64,000 nt of DNA from CAJLIR01 sp964408085 (GTDB lineage: Bacteria; Bacillota_I; Bacilli_A; RF39; UBA660). Each line of letters opens with the position of its first letter. Positions within the stretch are counted from its first letter, which is position 1. Both the position numbers and the translations under genes were made by a program. Where the stretch lies: NCBI GenBank assembly GCA_964408085.1, contig CAYOYB010000004.1:62001-126000 (forward strand), written 5' to 3'. The notes under the pieces were generated by a model. It did not search any database. It was given only the letters and a program-made list of their open reading frames with translations, and was not told where the DNA came from. Shown here piece by piece: positions 49,402-58,538 of this stretch.

Positions 49402-50331
49402 CTATAAATCTACAATTTCTCGCCAATTATCAGGAAATCCAATTTTATTTAAAATACTATTAAGTGAAACTGTATCAACTTTACTATCTAAAATATCAAT
49501 TTCATAACCTATCTCAAAAATAATATCGCGAAATTCTCCATCACTAAGCATTTTTTTCATAATCAAAATAATCGCATATAAATCATTTTTACCATAAATA
49601 TATTCCCCTTCTTCATCTGTAGAAATATTTAAAATATTATGGTATTCATTATTAGGAATTACACGACTTGTTCTATGATCATATAAAATATCTTCATGAG
49701 CACATAAATTTCTAAAATTTGCTAACAAAGATAAATAAATAGATAATGTCTCAACATCAGTTCTATATAACTTAGCAATTTCATTTTGGTCTTCATATTT
49801 TAATATACAAAATAATTCAGAAATAATACCAAAAGATAAAACTTTTACTAAAATCCACATTGGAATATAACCATAATTACTTAAATAGTGAAGAGTAGCT
49901 GAATGCTGACGACCATTAACTCTTATCTGTCTTTTCATTTTATTTAATATATCAAAAACTTGTCTTGAACGAGCTGGATCCTGCGTAAAATTTTCTGGAT
50001 TCAAATAATCTTTATCCTTAAATCCATATTTTCTTGATAATTGGTAACTCATAATTGATTTAATATTATTTTCAATAATCAAAATATATTTAAAAATTGT
50101 ATTACGAATTCTCCTGTCAAACACAAATGTTGCATATAACTCTTCAAATGTTGTCCCAGAAATAAACTTATCTTTATCAACAGTTGTAAACATATGTCGA
50201 TAACCATTTATAAAAAAATAATTTTCACGAAACAAAATTTGCTTTGCAGTCTCTTCATCATTAATAATTAGACCTCTAGATTTTAAAATATCAATTTGTT
50301 CATCTAAGTTCTTAAATATTTTAGACTTCAT
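49402..50331 (-). CDS. Abi-family (AbiD/F-like) HEPN protein
   Basis: A 309-aa Abi_2-type protein. The start KNLDEQIDILKSRGLIINDE and ILFRENYFFINGYRHMF are typical, and NFRNLCAHEDILY near residue 225 holds the RNxxxH motif of HEPN RNases. Such proteins abort phage infection by RNA cleavage, although chromosomal copies of this family are common and may have other duties. The ATG at 50331 follows AGGTGATTGT; the extra ten residues to 50361 are not supported. It precedes the HtrA gene by 10 bp and lies just outside the defence element. Confidence 0.88.
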   Translation of the reverse strand: MKSKIFKNLDEQIDILKSRGLIINDEETAKQILFRENYFFINGYRHMFTTVDKDKFISGTTFEELYATFVFDRRIRNTIFKYILIIENNIKSIMSYQLSRKYGFKDKDYLNPENFTQDPARSRQVFDILNKMKRQIRVNGRQHSATLHYLSNYGYIPMWILVKVLSFGIISELFCILKYEDQNEIAKLYRTDVETLSIYLSLLANFRNLCAHEDILYDHRTSRVIPNNEYHNILNISTDEEGEYIYGKNDLYAIILIMKKMLSDGEFRDIIFEIGYEIDILDSKVDTVSLNSILNKIGFPDNWREIVDL

Positions 50332-50420
50332 ACAATCACCTATAAAAATTATAGCATACAAAATATGAAAATAATATGTTTTTTTCGTGTAATTTATTTG
50401 ATAAAATAAGACATTTACAT

Positions 50421-51086
50421 TTATTTACTACTAATATAATTAATAACACCTGTAACAATTGTATCAACTATTTTTTGTTGATAACTATCTTGTCTTAACA
50501 AATATCTTTCATTGGCATTACTTAAAAAACCAACTTCAACTAAAACACCAGGTCGTTCAGCTTTCCTATATAAATATAAATCACTTATCTCTTTAATTTT
50601 TCTTTTAGAATTAAGTGAAGTTGTAAATTCTTTTTGAAGAAATTCCGCCAAAACAACATTTTCACTATTTACATCATCATAAAATACTTGAGCCCCATAC
50701 CAAGACTCTGAGATATCTGCATTCAAATGAATAGATAAAAATAGTGTACAATTAGATTCATTAATTAATTTTATACGTTGATTTAAATCACTACGTTTAT
50801 GGTTATTAGCGTTAGGAATTGATAAATCATAATCTCCATACCTTGTCATATATACAATGGCACCTTTTTCTGTCAAAGCTTGTTCCAATTTTTTACTAAT
50901 TTCTAAATTAATTGGAGCTTCTTTTATATTCATATACATAGCTCCTGGGTCGGCACCGCCATGACCAGCATCAACATATATAATATGCCCTAATAATGGT
51001 AAATCATTATCATCAGCTTGAACAAAATTAAAACCGAAAATACTTAATATTAAAAAGAAAAAAACATATATTTTATAGCGTAACAT
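50421..51086 (-). CDS. N-acetylmuramoyl-L-alanine amidase, CwlD-like
   Basis: A 221-aa secreted Amidase_3 enzyme that cuts between MurNAc and L-Ala of peptidoglycan. After a signal segment (residues about 4-24) come the zinc ligands in IIYVDAGHGGADPGAM (His), INLEISKK (Glu) and FLSIHLNAD (His), and the catalytic Glu in PGVLVEVGFLSN near the end. The size, with a single domain, and its sporulation-gene neighbours suggest CwlD, which removes side chains from spore cortex to make muramic-delta-lactam. A vegetative autolysin is the alternative. It shares the catalytic domain type with the split amidase. Confidence 0.85.
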   Translation of the reverse strand: MLRYKIYVFFFLILSIFGFNFVQADDNDLPLLGHIIYVDAGHGGADPGAMYMNIKEAPINLEISKKLEQALTEKGAIVYMTRYGDYDLSIPNANNHKRSDLNQRIKLINESNCTLFLSIHLNADISESWYGAQVFYDDVNSENVVLAEFLQKEFTTSLNSKRKIKEISDLYLYRKAERPGVLVEVGFLSNANERYLLRQDSYQQKIVDTIVTGVINYISSK

Positions 51087-51162
51087 TGTATCACCTTATT
51101 TAAATATATGCTTTTCTATATAGTTAATTAATATTAAATTTATTAAAGTAAAATCTTATAAA

Positions 51163-51822
51163 TTATAAATTATCAAATAAATTCCATGGATAATCTTTAG
51201 GTTTTTCTTCTATAAATTCCATTTTTTCTTTAGTAACAGGATGATAAAAAGCTAAATAATAAGAAAATAATGCAATTTGTTCTCCTACTTTAGAATTTTT
51301 ATTATAACGTTGATCACCATATAAAGCATGATTTCTTGATGAAAATTGAACTCTAATTTGATGTGATCTACCAGTTACTAAATCTATATCAACTAATGAA
51401 TAACCATCTTTAAAATCTATAACCTTATAATTTAAAATAGCGTCTTTTCCTTTAGAAGATACAATGGTCATATTAGTCTTAGTATTTTTTAATAATTTAT
51501 CTTTAAAAACTCCTTGTTTATTAGAAAAATATCCATCTACAATAGCGTAATATTTCTTAACTATTTTGTGTGTTCTAACCTGTTCACTTAAACGTGATGC
51601 TGCCTTAGAAGTTTTAGCAAAAACCATAACGCCACTTACAGGCCTATCTAATCTATGGACAAGGCCTAAATAAACATTACCAGGTTTATTATATTTTTCT
51701 TTTAAATAACTTTTTAACATACTAAGTAAATCAGTATCATTACTTTCATCTAATTGAACAGGTATATTAGCAGGTTTAACCACAACTAAAACATGATTAT
51801 CTTCATACAAAATCTTAATCAT
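51163..51822 (-). CDS. RluA-family pseudouridine synthase
   Basis: A 219-aa pseudouridine synthase of the RluA type without an S4 domain. VHRLDRPVSGVMVFAKTSKA near residue 53 contains the catalytic Asp, and GRSHQIRVQFSSRNHALYGD near 165 is the second conserved block. It converts uridine to pseudouridine in rRNA or tRNA; the target is not predictable. It overlaps the upstream methyltransferase gene by 8 bp, so the two RNA-modification enzymes are coupled. Confidence 0.92.
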   Translation of the reverse strand: MIKILYEDNHVLVVVKPANIPVQLDESNDTDLLSMLKSYLKEKYNKPGNVYLGLVHRLDRPVSGVMVFAKTSKAASRLSEQVRTHKIVKKYYAIVDGYFSNKQGVFKDKLLKNTKTNMTIVSSKGKDAILNYKVIDFKDGYSLVDIDLVTGRSHQIRVQFSSRNHALYGDQRYNKNSKVGEQIALFSYYLAFYHPVTKEKMEFIEEKPKDYPWNLFDNL

Positions 51823-52690
51823 TTAATTCAAATCTTCCATATATTCCACAAGGCAATACTAAATTATTATTTTCAATTGGTAATCCAACTTCACCAGCTG
51901 ATATAATTCCATTTGGATATTTTTTTAAAACAGTTACCTTTAAAATATTTTCTAAAACTGTACTAGAAATACCAGTTGTATATGAATTTATAAGCATAAA
52001 TAAAGGTTTATCACTTAATATTTTCATACAAGAAGTAATCAAATTATAAATGTTATCTTCAAACTTCCATACTTCGCCATTTGGTCCTCTTCCATAACTT
52101 GGTGGATCCATAATTATTACATCATATTTATTACCACGTCTTGCTTCTCTCTCAACAAATTTTAAACAATCATCAACTATAAATCTTATTTTATTATTTT
52201 CTAAATGTGAAAGGCGCATATTTTCTTTTGCCCATTCAATCATACCACGAGCTGCATCAACATGAACAACCTCAACAGCTCCAGCATAAGAACAAGCCAT
52301 TGTTGCACCACCAGTATACGCAAATAAATTTAAAACTTTAATTGGACGATTACTATTTTTTATTTTATCAATCATATAATCCCAATTAACAGCTTGTTCT
52401 GGAAATAAACCTGTATGTTTAAAATTAGTTGGACTAACTTTAAAACTTAAAGCACCATAATTAACAGTCCAATAATCAGGCAATTTTTTAAAAAATTCCC
52501 AAGTACCTCCACCTTTACTACTTCGATGATAAAAACCATCAGGATTATTCCAATTCTTGTTATTTTTATCGATTGGCCACAAAGCTTGAGGATCTGGTCT
52601 TCTCAAAACGACATCTTTCCAAATTTCTAACTTTTCACCATTTCCTGCATCGACAATTTTATAATCTTGCCACTTATTACTAATTCGCAT
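51815..52690 (-). CDS. Class I SAM-dependent rRNA methyltransferase (RlmI-like)
   Basis: A 291-aa methyltransferase. VLNLFAYTGGATMACSYAGA near residue 122 is motif I, VVHVDAARGMIEWAKEN motif II, and DVIIMDPPSYGRGPNGEVW near 195 the DPPxY motif seen in RNA m5C/m2G enzymes of the PF10672 group. The PUA domain found in RlmI is absent; the N-terminal 110 residues are different. Probable substrate is 23S rRNA. It is followed by, and overlaps, the RluA-type gene. Confidence 0.85.
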   Translation of the reverse strand: MRISNKWQDYKIVDAGNGEKLEIWKDVVLRRPDPQALWPIDKNNKNWNNPDGFYHRSSKGGGTWEFFKKLPDYWTVNYGALSFKVSPTNFKHTGLFPEQAVNWDYMIDKIKNSNRPIKVLNLFAYTGGATMACSYAGAVEVVHVDAARGMIEWAKENMRLSHLENNKIRFIVDDCLKFVEREARRGNKYDVIIMDPPSYGRGPNGEVWKFEDNIYNLITSCMKILSDKPLFMLINSYTTGISSTVLENILKVTVLKKYPNGIISAGEVGLPIENNNLVLPCGIYGRFELND

Positions 52691-52697
52691 AAATCAC

Positions 52698-53471
52698 CTA
52701 TTTGCTCTTTCTAGTTTGAAGAACTTTAATACCTTTTACCAACAAATAAAGAACAACAATAGGAGTAATAAAAATTACAACTAAATTTGATACAACTGTA
52801 AATGAACATAAAAAGGCTGAAAGAGCTTCTGATGAACCAATTTCACATTCTCTACCATTAAAAAGCATAAAAAGAGCGCATATAATATCGATAATAATAA
52901 TTGGTAACATAATTCTTACAAAAAACCAATTTTCATCAGCTTTTTTATTTTTAACTAAATTATTTTTTGATATATTTTTTGCTTCTTCAACTTCAACAAA
53001 TTTCTTTTTACTTAAACTACCCCATTTATTAATAATTTCTTCTTGATAAATATCTAAACATCTATTTAAATCATTATAAATAACTAATGTTATTATTTTA
53101 TCATCATAGCGTTTTTGAATTTTTTCATGCAAAACTTGAAACTCGCCAACTATTTCTTCTTTAGATTTTTTATCTATAAAATATTTACCATCTTCACTTT
53201 TATTAACTTCACTATTATAAAAATTATAATCATCTTCAAGATTTAAATAATTTTTTAACATTGGAAAAACAATGTTTTGTTTATTTTCTTCAAAAAATTT
53301 GTCCATAGTTTCCTTTAATTCATTAACTTTTTGTTCTTTTTCTTTAACTTCTGAATTAAATTTACGCTTAGTCATTTCTATTCTTTTACTATCATAATCT
53401 TTTTTAAATTTATTTAAATCATTAAAAGCTAAATTATATTCTAATCTTTTTTCTTCATAATCAGCTAACAC
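52698..53471 (-). CDS. Coiled-coil protein with two C-terminal membrane helices
   Basis: A 257-aa protein. Residues 1-180 are highly charged with heptad-like helices (KRKFNSEVKEKEQKVNELKE), and two hydrophobic helices (about 190-210 and 222-247) end the chain. It starts at a GTG (53471) with GAGGTGATATT upstream. It is 8 bp ahead of the methyltransferase gene, but a functional link is doubtful. The cytoplasmic coiled coil with a membrane tail suggests a scaffold. No family recognised. Confidence 0.6.
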   Translation of the reverse strand: MLADYEEKRLEYNLAFNDLNKFKKDYDSKRIEMTKRKFNSEVKEKEQKVNELKETMDKFFEENKQNIVFPMLKNYLNLEDDYNFYNSEVNKSEDGKYFIDKKSKEEIVGEFQVLHEKIQKRYDDKIITLVIYNDLNRCLDIYQEEIINKWGSLSKKKFVEVEEAKNISKNNLVKNKKADENWFFVRIMLPIIIIDIICALFMLFNGRECEIGSSEALSAFLCSFTVVSNLVVIFITPIVVLYLLVKGIKVLQTRKSK

Positions 53472-53618
53472 AATATCACCTCGTATAAAAATATCTATAT
53501 ATATTATACCAATAAATATTATAAAATAATTATGGAAAAATGAAATAATAAAAGATTGGACATTTATTTACAAAAAATATAATATAAATATGAAATTAAA
53601 TATATAGTTTAATCCTTT

Positions 53619-54101
53619 TTAATCATTAATATTATATTTATAATAACTGATATTATATAAATCTAAATCAGATATTTTAATATTTCCTTTTTTTAATGCA
53701 TCAGAAACAGGTTCAGTAGAACCATCTTCATACTGAGCAATAATATATTCGTTCTTAACACAACTAAAATAATAATGATATTTCTCATCACTATAAAATT
53801 CTTCTAACATCTCAGCACAAACAAAATCATCAATATATTTAGTAGTATCATCAATTTTTACTACTTTCATACTAGATGAATTAACAGAACATTTAAATTT
53901 ACTACCTTTAAAATGTATTTGTGGAGTAGAATATTCTGGACAATAGTATACATCATACAATACTCCATTATAAGAATAAGGCTCAATACCTTGAATTGCA
54001 AACAATGGTTTATGTAACATAAATATGCAAACTATATCCACTATGATAAGAAAAACTATTGTAATTATAATAAACAAAATTATTTTAATCCAACTTTTCA
54101 T
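53619..54101 (-). CDS. Hypothetical membrane-anchored protein
   Basis: A 160-aa protein with an N-terminal membrane anchor (MKSWIKIILFIIITIVFLII) and an external domain that has a cluster of Cys (DVYYCPEY, KFKCSVNSSS, DFVCAEML, YYFSCVKNE), which could form disulphides. The ATG at 54101 follows GGAGGTCAATTT; the ORF extends to 54152 without a site. It stands alone between rpsI and the coiled-coil gene. Family unknown. Confidence 0.65.
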   Translation of the reverse strand: MKSWIKIILFIIITIVFLIIVDIVCIFMLHKPLFAIQGIEPYSYNGVLYDVYYCPEYSTPQIHFKGSKFKCSVNSSSMKVVKIDDTTKYIDDFVCAEMLEEFYSDEKYHYYFSCVKNEYIIAQYEDGSTEPVSDALKKGNIKISDLDLYNISYYKYNIND

Positions 54102-54174
54102 AAATTGACCTCCAATATTAAATAATTCAAATTCATTTTTATTATAGCACAACCTTAGTAATCAAAAAAACTAA

Positions 54175-54204
54175 TAAAAACCTTGAAAATATAAATTTCC
54201 AAGG
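54175..54204 (-). terminator. Terminator of the rplM-rpsI operon
   Basis: CCTTGGAAAT pairs with ATTTTCAAGG around a short AT loop on the minus strand, followed by five T residues, 20 bp after the rpsI stop. Confidence 0.85.
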
Positions 54205-54223
54205 CCATATGAACTGTAAAATA

Positions 54224-54637
54224 TTATCTCTTTGAAAATTGTGGTGCTCTACGAGCGGCTTTAAGTCCTGGTTTCTTACGTTCTTTACTTCTAGAGTCTC
54301 TAGTAATAAGACCAGCTCTTTTTAGTGTAATTCTAAAACTATCTTCTTTTCCTTCATTAACTTCATCGTAAACAAGTAATGCTCTTGCAATTCCTAAACG
54401 AGTTGCTTCACATTGACCACTGAATCCTCCACCTTTTACAGTAACTGTAATATCGAAAGTTGCTTCAGTATTAGTAGCTACTAAAGGTTGTTTTAAATTC
54501 ATGATATTAGTGTCATAAGGAAAATATTCTTTTACATCTACACCGTTAACAACAATTTTTCCTTTTCCAGGAACCATTGTTACTTGAGCGATAGATGATT
54601 TTCTACGTCCTGTTCCAGTAAATACTCTTTTTCCCAT
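54224..54637 (-). CDS. rpsI: 30S ribosomal protein S9
   Basis: S9 sits in the head of the 30S subunit and its C-terminal Arg reaches the P-site tRNA. The 137-aa protein has the typical GTGRRKSSIAQVTMVPG start (after a short GKRVF extension), GGGFSGQCEATRLGIARALL, and the end RKKPGLKAARRAPQFSKR. AGGAGGGTTTTA precedes the ATG. It follows rplM by 10 bp, the universal rplM-rpsI pair. Confidence 0.98.
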   Translation of the reverse strand: MGKRVFTGTGRRKSSIAQVTMVPGKGKIVVNGVDVKEYFPYDTNIMNLKQPLVATNTEATFDITVTVKGGGFSGQCEATRLGIARALLVYDEVNEGKEDSFRITLKRAGLITRDSRSKERKKPGLKAARRAPQFSKR

Positions 54638-54647
54638 TAAAACCCTC

Positions 54648-55082
54648 CTAATTAGCTTTCATTTCCACTGGTTTTTGAGCAGTATGTGGATGTTCGCTTT
54701 CAGCATATACAAATAATTTTTTGTACATAGCACGTCCTAATCTTCCTTTTGGAAGCATACCCTTAACAGCTCTTTCAACCATTTCAACTGGATAATTTTC
54801 TTTCATTTCTTTAGCAGTTCTTTCTCTTAATCCTCCAGTATAACCACTATGGTTATAATAAATCTTATCATTTAATTTATTTCCTGTTAGATTAATTTTT
54901 GAAGCATTAACAACGATTACATAATCACCACAATCAACATGTGGAGTATAAGTTGTTTTATGCTTTCCACGTAATACATGTGCTACCTTTGTTGCAAGAC
55001 GTCCTAAATTAACGTCCTCAGCATCAATAACATACCAATTACGTGATACTTCTTGCGCTTTTTGCATATAAGTATTTTTCAT
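54648..55082 (-). CDS. rplM: 50S ribosomal protein L13
   Basis: L13 is an early assembly protein of the 50S subunit. The 144-aa protein shows the family stretches WYVIDAEDVNLGRLATKVAH, YTPHVDCGDYVIVVNA and RAVKGMLPKGRLGRAMYKKL in order. AAGGAAGGGAAAAGATTT precedes the ATG. It has its own promoter at 55167-55195 and a structured leader of about 78 nt, although it follows the ecf-truA genes. Confidence 0.98.
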   Translation of the reverse strand: MKNTYMQKAQEVSRNWYVIDAEDVNLGRLATKVAHVLRGKHKTTYTPHVDCGDYVIVVNASKINLTGNKLNDKIYYNHSGYTGGLRERTAKEMKENYPVEMVERAVKGMLPKGRLGRAMYKKLFVYAESEHPHTAQKPVEMKAN

Positions 55083-55160
55083 AAATCTTTTCCCTTCCTT
55101 ATTTTAAGTTCAAGTGAATGGTCCCAACATCCACTTATATGGGATATAAAAAATGTACCA
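55083..55160 (-). promoter_or_regulatory. Structured rplM leader, possible L13 autoregulatory element
   Basis: The 5' untranslated region from about 55160 to the rplM start contains a helix AAGTG/CACTT that encloses GATGTTGGGACCATT, and a possible second helix using ATATGGTA/CCATAT. L13 leaders that bind L13 are known in Bacillota. I cannot confirm a match to that family by eye. Confidence 0.45.
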
Positions 55161-55166
55161 TATAAA

Positions 55167-55195
55167 ATATTACTAAAAATAAATCTAAAAGTCAA
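55167..55195 (-). promoter_or_regulatory. rplM-rpsI promoter
   Basis: -35 TTGACT (55195-55190), 17-bp spacer, -10 TAATAT (55172-55167). A strong ribosomal-protein promoter on the minus strand. Confidence 0.8.
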
Positions 55196-55233
55196 TAAAA
55201 TTATATGTTTTTTCTTCTAAAAACAGTATTTTT

Positions 55234-55965
55234 TTATTCATAATAAACATTATTTAAATATAAACCACTAGCAGGAGCTGTTTTTCCTGCCTTAGTCCTA
55301 TCTTCAAAATTTAATATTTTAGTTATCTCATTTGGCATAATTTTGCCTTCACCAACACTAATTAAAATGCCAACTAAATTTCTAACCATATATCTTAAAA
55401 AACCATTTCCTTTAAAAACAATTGACATTATATTATTATTAACAACTATTTTTGTTTCATATATTTCCCTTTCATAGTCTACTATCTCAGAATTACTTTT
55501 TGTAAATGATTTAAAATTATGTTTACCTTCAAAAAATTTAATTGCTTCCTGCATTTTAGTAATATCTAAATATCGATTATATTGATAAATATAATTTCGA
55601 TCTATTGGATTATATTCACCTAAATTAATTTTATAAATATATTCTTTAGCTACAACACTGAACCTAGCATGAAAATCGCCTGAAACAATCGATACATCTT
55701 TTACATATATATCATTAGGTAATAAACTATTTAGAGCTTTTTTTAAACCTTCACAACTTATATTTAAATTTAAATCAAAATGTGCATATTGATTATTCGC
55801 ATGGACTAATGCATCAGTTCTACCACTAGCACATACCACTACTTTATCGTTAGAAAGTTCTGTCAAAACTCGTTCAAGTTCTCCTTGGATAGTTCGTTTA
55901 TCATTCTGTTTTTGATACCCATAAAAATTAGAACCATCATAAGAAAATCGTATTAAATATCGCAT
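55234..55965 (-). CDS. truA: tRNA pseudouridine(38-40) synthase TruA
   Basis: TruA makes pseudouridine at positions 38-40 of the anticodon stem-loop of many tRNAs. The 243-aa protein has the start RYLIRFSYDGSNFYGYQKQ, the catalytic-Asp motif ASGRTDALVHANNQ near residue 50 and the C-terminal GNGFLRYMVRNLVGILISVG. The start overlaps the ecfT stop by one base (TAATG). It is the last gene of the ecfA1-ecfA2-ecfT-truA unit, in the standard Bacillota order ahead of rplM. Confidence 0.97.
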   Translation of the reverse strand: MRYLIRFSYDGSNFYGYQKQNDKRTIQGELERVLTELSNDKVVVCASGRTDALVHANNQYAHFDLNLNISCEGLKKALNSLLPNDIYVKDVSIVSGDFHARFSVVAKEYIYKINLGEYNPIDRNYIYQYNRYLDITKMQEAIKFFEGKHNFKSFTKSNSEIVDYEREIYETKIVVNNNIMSIVFKGNGFLRYMVRNLVGILISVGEGKIMPNEITKILNFEDRTKAGKTAPASGLYLNNVYYE

Positions 55966-56717
55966 TAATATATTCCTTTCATTACTAAAACTAACATTAA
56001 TATAATATGAGAACTAAGCATATATGCATCCATTTTATTAAACCCATAAATATAGCAATTGCTTCTTTTTATATCAGTATTATATAGTCTTAAAGATAAT
56101 GTTTCAGCTAATTCATCAGAATTTTTTAATGATAAAACAAACATAGGTGTAATCAAACTTTTTAAGTATGATAGTTTTAGCTTAAAAGATAATTTTCTAA
56201 AACTTATACCTTTACTTTCATAAACTTTAATAATTCTTTGTCCATTTTCAAAAACACTCGGAATAAATCGAATTGCCAAAGATAATATAAGTGCTAATGA
56301 ATTAACAGGAATTTTAAAAATTTTAAGTGGTGACAAAATATGTTCTAAACCATAAACTAACTCACTAGGTGTTGAAGTAAGTGTTAAAACTGATGAATAC
56401 AAAACAATTAATATTAGACGAATTGAAAAAACAATTGATATATTATAAGATGCACTACATAAGAAGTTAAGTAAAAATATAAATATAATAAAAGGAATTA
56501 AACTAAAAATAATTTTTAAATAAACTTTTATAGGAATATTACTAAAACAAAGAATATATAAAACAATTAAAACTAATATTAAATTAAATTCAATACTACT
56601 AGACATAAAAGTTAAAATTAAGAAAATTATAACACATAATATTTTAGATATAGGATTCATTCTTCTAATTTCAGAATCGATATTATAAAAACGATTAAAT
56701 GATATATTACCTAACAT
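55965..56717 (-). CDS. ecfT: ECF transporter transmembrane subunit EcfT
   Basis: EcfT links the two ATPases to interchangeable substrate-binding S subunits and drives vitamin or cofactor uptake. The 250 aa hold about five to six helices. A conserved coupling-helix stretch is present: ALRF-type SLAIRFIPSVFENGQRIIKV and then YESKGISFRKL, which contacts the ATPases. The gene overlaps ecfA2 by 11 bp and truA by one base. The S subunits are not in this window. Confidence 0.93.
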   Translation of the reverse strand: MLGNISFNRFYNIDSEIRRMNPISKILCVIIFLILTFMSSSIEFNLILVLIVLYILCFSNIPIKVYLKIIFSLIPFIIFIFLLNFLCSASYNISIVFSIRLILIVLYSSVLTLTSTPSELVYGLEHILSPLKIFKIPVNSLALILSLAIRFIPSVFENGQRIIKVYESKGISFRKLSFKLKLSYLKSLITPMFVLSLKNSDELAETLSLRLYNTDIKRSNCYIYGFNKMDAYMLSSHIILMLVLVMKGIY

Positions 56718-57540
56718 AACGATAAATATCCTTTAACAAATCATTTATTTCATCTCTATATCCTATTTTTATATTTTTCTTATTTAAAACTAAAGTCGAA
56801 AACTCAATTATTTTAGGTATTGGTATTTCATATTGTTTTAAAATCTGAATATTTTTAAAAACATCATATTTATTACCTTCTAATACTATTTTACCATCAT
56901 GCATAATTATGATATCATCGCTTATCTTATGGAGAAATTCAACATCTCTACTAACTACAATAACTATTTTACCAGCACTTTTCAAAGATTTAATTAAACG
57001 CTCTATACATTTAATACTCTTACCATCTAAACCATTAGTAGGTTCATCGAAAATGATAACATCAGAATCTAAAACTAATGTTGAAGCTATAGATACTTTT
57101 CGCTTTTCACCATGGCTTAATAATAATGGATTTTTAACTAAATAACTCTCATCTAAACTAACCATTTCTAAAACGTCAATCAATCTTTGTCTTTCAATAG
57201 GCTTATTTAAAAAATGACAAGAATAAGACAATTCTTCTTCAACTGTTTTATTAAAAAGTTGAGTTTCAGCATTTTGAACAACATAACCAACAATTTTTCT
57301 TAACTCAACCTTATCAAACTCTTTTTTCTTATTTATTACAATGTTATCAATTGTTACTTTACCACTTGTAGGCAAAATAAGCGCATTTATTAATTCTACT
57401 AATGTTGTTTTACCACTTCCACTTTTACCAGTTATCCCAACAACTGTATTAGCTTTTATTTTTAAATTTATCGAATCTAAATTTTTTTTCTTAGACTTTT
57501 TATCATAATAAAAATTAACATTATTAAATCTTACTTCCAT
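56707..57540 (-). CDS. ecfA2: ECF transporter ATPase EcfA2
   Basis: A 277-aa ABC ATPase. Walker A is VVGITGKSGSGKTTLVELIN (about residue 33), Q-loop GYVVQNAETQLFN, signature LLSHGEKRKVSIAS and Walker B DVIIFDEPTNGLDG. The switch (H-loop) position reads VIVVSRDVEFL, with Arg where His is expected, so its own ATP site may be catalytically weak. It overlaps ecfA1 by 10 bp and ecfT by 11 bp. Together these form the energising module of an ECF transporter. Confidence 0.94.
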   Translation of the reverse strand: MEVRFNNVNFYYDKKSKKKNLDSINLKIKANTVVGITGKSGSGKTTLVELINALILPTSGKVTIDNIVINKKKEFDKVELRKIVGYVVQNAETQLFNKTVEEELSYSCHFLNKPIERQRLIDVLEMVSLDESYLVKNPLLLSHGEKRKVSIASTLVLDSDVIIFDEPTNGLDGKSIKCIERLIKSLKSAGKIVIVVSRDVEFLHKISDDIIIMHDGKIVLEGNKYDVFKNIQILKQYEIPIPKIIEFSTLVLNKKNIKIGYRDEINDLLKDIYRYVR

Positions 57541-58340
57541 AATAAATCCGCCATTTCTTCCATATTATAAATAACCCGATCAATTAAATTATAGTATTTT
57601 AATTTTATTGATAAATCTACCATAAAAGGTAAATTAAGTCCTAACTTAGTAAAAAGTTTATCATCCTTAAAAACTACTTCTAAATTATCATTAGCCAAAA
57701 CAGTACCTTTATCTAAAACAATTATAGTATTACTAAATAGAACATCTTCCATATTATGAGTTATATTAACAATTGTTAAACCATAATCAATTTGAAGCTT
57801 ATGTAATAAATTTAATATTTTTTCTCGTTCATATCTATCTAAACTAGAAAATGACTCATCTAAAATCAAAACAATAGGTTTATAAACCAAAACAGAAGCT
57901 AAATTAACTAATATTTTTTCAAAATTATTAAGTTTAAAAATATTTTCTTCTAACAAATGTGAAATATTTAATAAACTCACTATTTCATTAACATTATTTA
58001 AAATTATTTTTCTTTCAAAACCTAAGTTTTCAAGTGGGAAACAAATATTATCAACTACTTTTTCTGTTACAAATTGATTATCTAAATTGTTAGATATAAA
58101 ACCAATTTTTTTTCTAATTTCTTGAATATTTTTTTTATTTAGTATTAAACCATCAATTTCTATATTTCCATCAAAGTCATTTAAACCTGCTAAAATTCTA
58201 ACTAAAGTACTTTTACCACTGCCATTTACTCCAACTAAAGAAACAAAATCACCACGTACTATATCTAAATTAAAATCATTAAAAACTTTATAATCTCCAT
58301 AATTAAAATTTAGATTTTTAATTGATATTATATTAGACAT
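57531..58340 (-). CDS. ecfA1: ECF transporter ATPase EcfA1
   Basis: A 269-aa ABC ATPase. Walker A is LVGVNGSGKSTLVRILAGL (about residue 37), Q-loop-like GFISNNLDNQFVTE (with Asn where Gln is usual), Walker B PIVLILDESFSSLD and the switch His in VNITHNMEDVLFS. The signature is degenerate: FKLNNFEKILVNLAS in place of LSGGQKQR. It is the first gene of the ecf-truA operon. With EcfA2 lacking the switch His, the two changes fall on the same composite ATP site, leaving one consensus site. Confidence 0.93.
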   Translation of the reverse strand: MSNIISIKNLNFNYGDYKVFNDFNLDIVRGDFVSLVGVNGSGKSTLVRILAGLNDFDGNIEIDGLILNKKNIQEIRKKIGFISNNLDNQFVTEKVVDNICFPLENLGFERKIILNNVNEIVSLLNISHLLEENIFKLNNFEKILVNLASVLVYKPIVLILDESFSSLDRYEREKILNLLHKLQIDYGLTIVNITHNMEDVLFSNTIIVLDKGTVLANDNLEVVFKDDKLFTKLGLNLPFMVDLSIKLKYYNLIDRVIYNMEEMADLLWK

Positions 58341-58436
58341 CTAAAATCACCTTAAAGGTTATTATAATATATCTAGAAATTTAAAACAAGGAAAATTTGA
58401 TAATCATTTAACTTTTTTAAAAAAACATTATTATTA

Positions 58437-58466
58437 TTGAAAATATAATAACTATTATGTTATAAT
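58437..58466 (+). promoter_or_regulatory. Promoter of the PHP gene
   Basis: TTGAAA (58437-58442), 18-bp spacer ending in TG, TATAAT (58461-58466): an extended -10 promoter. The start near 58473 leaves an untranslated region of about 65 nt. Confidence 0.7.
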
Positions 58467-58538
58467 ATACAAATAAATATTTACAAAAAATCTATAATTT
58501 TCCTATAAGATTCAAATCTTTTGAAAGGAGCAATAAAA

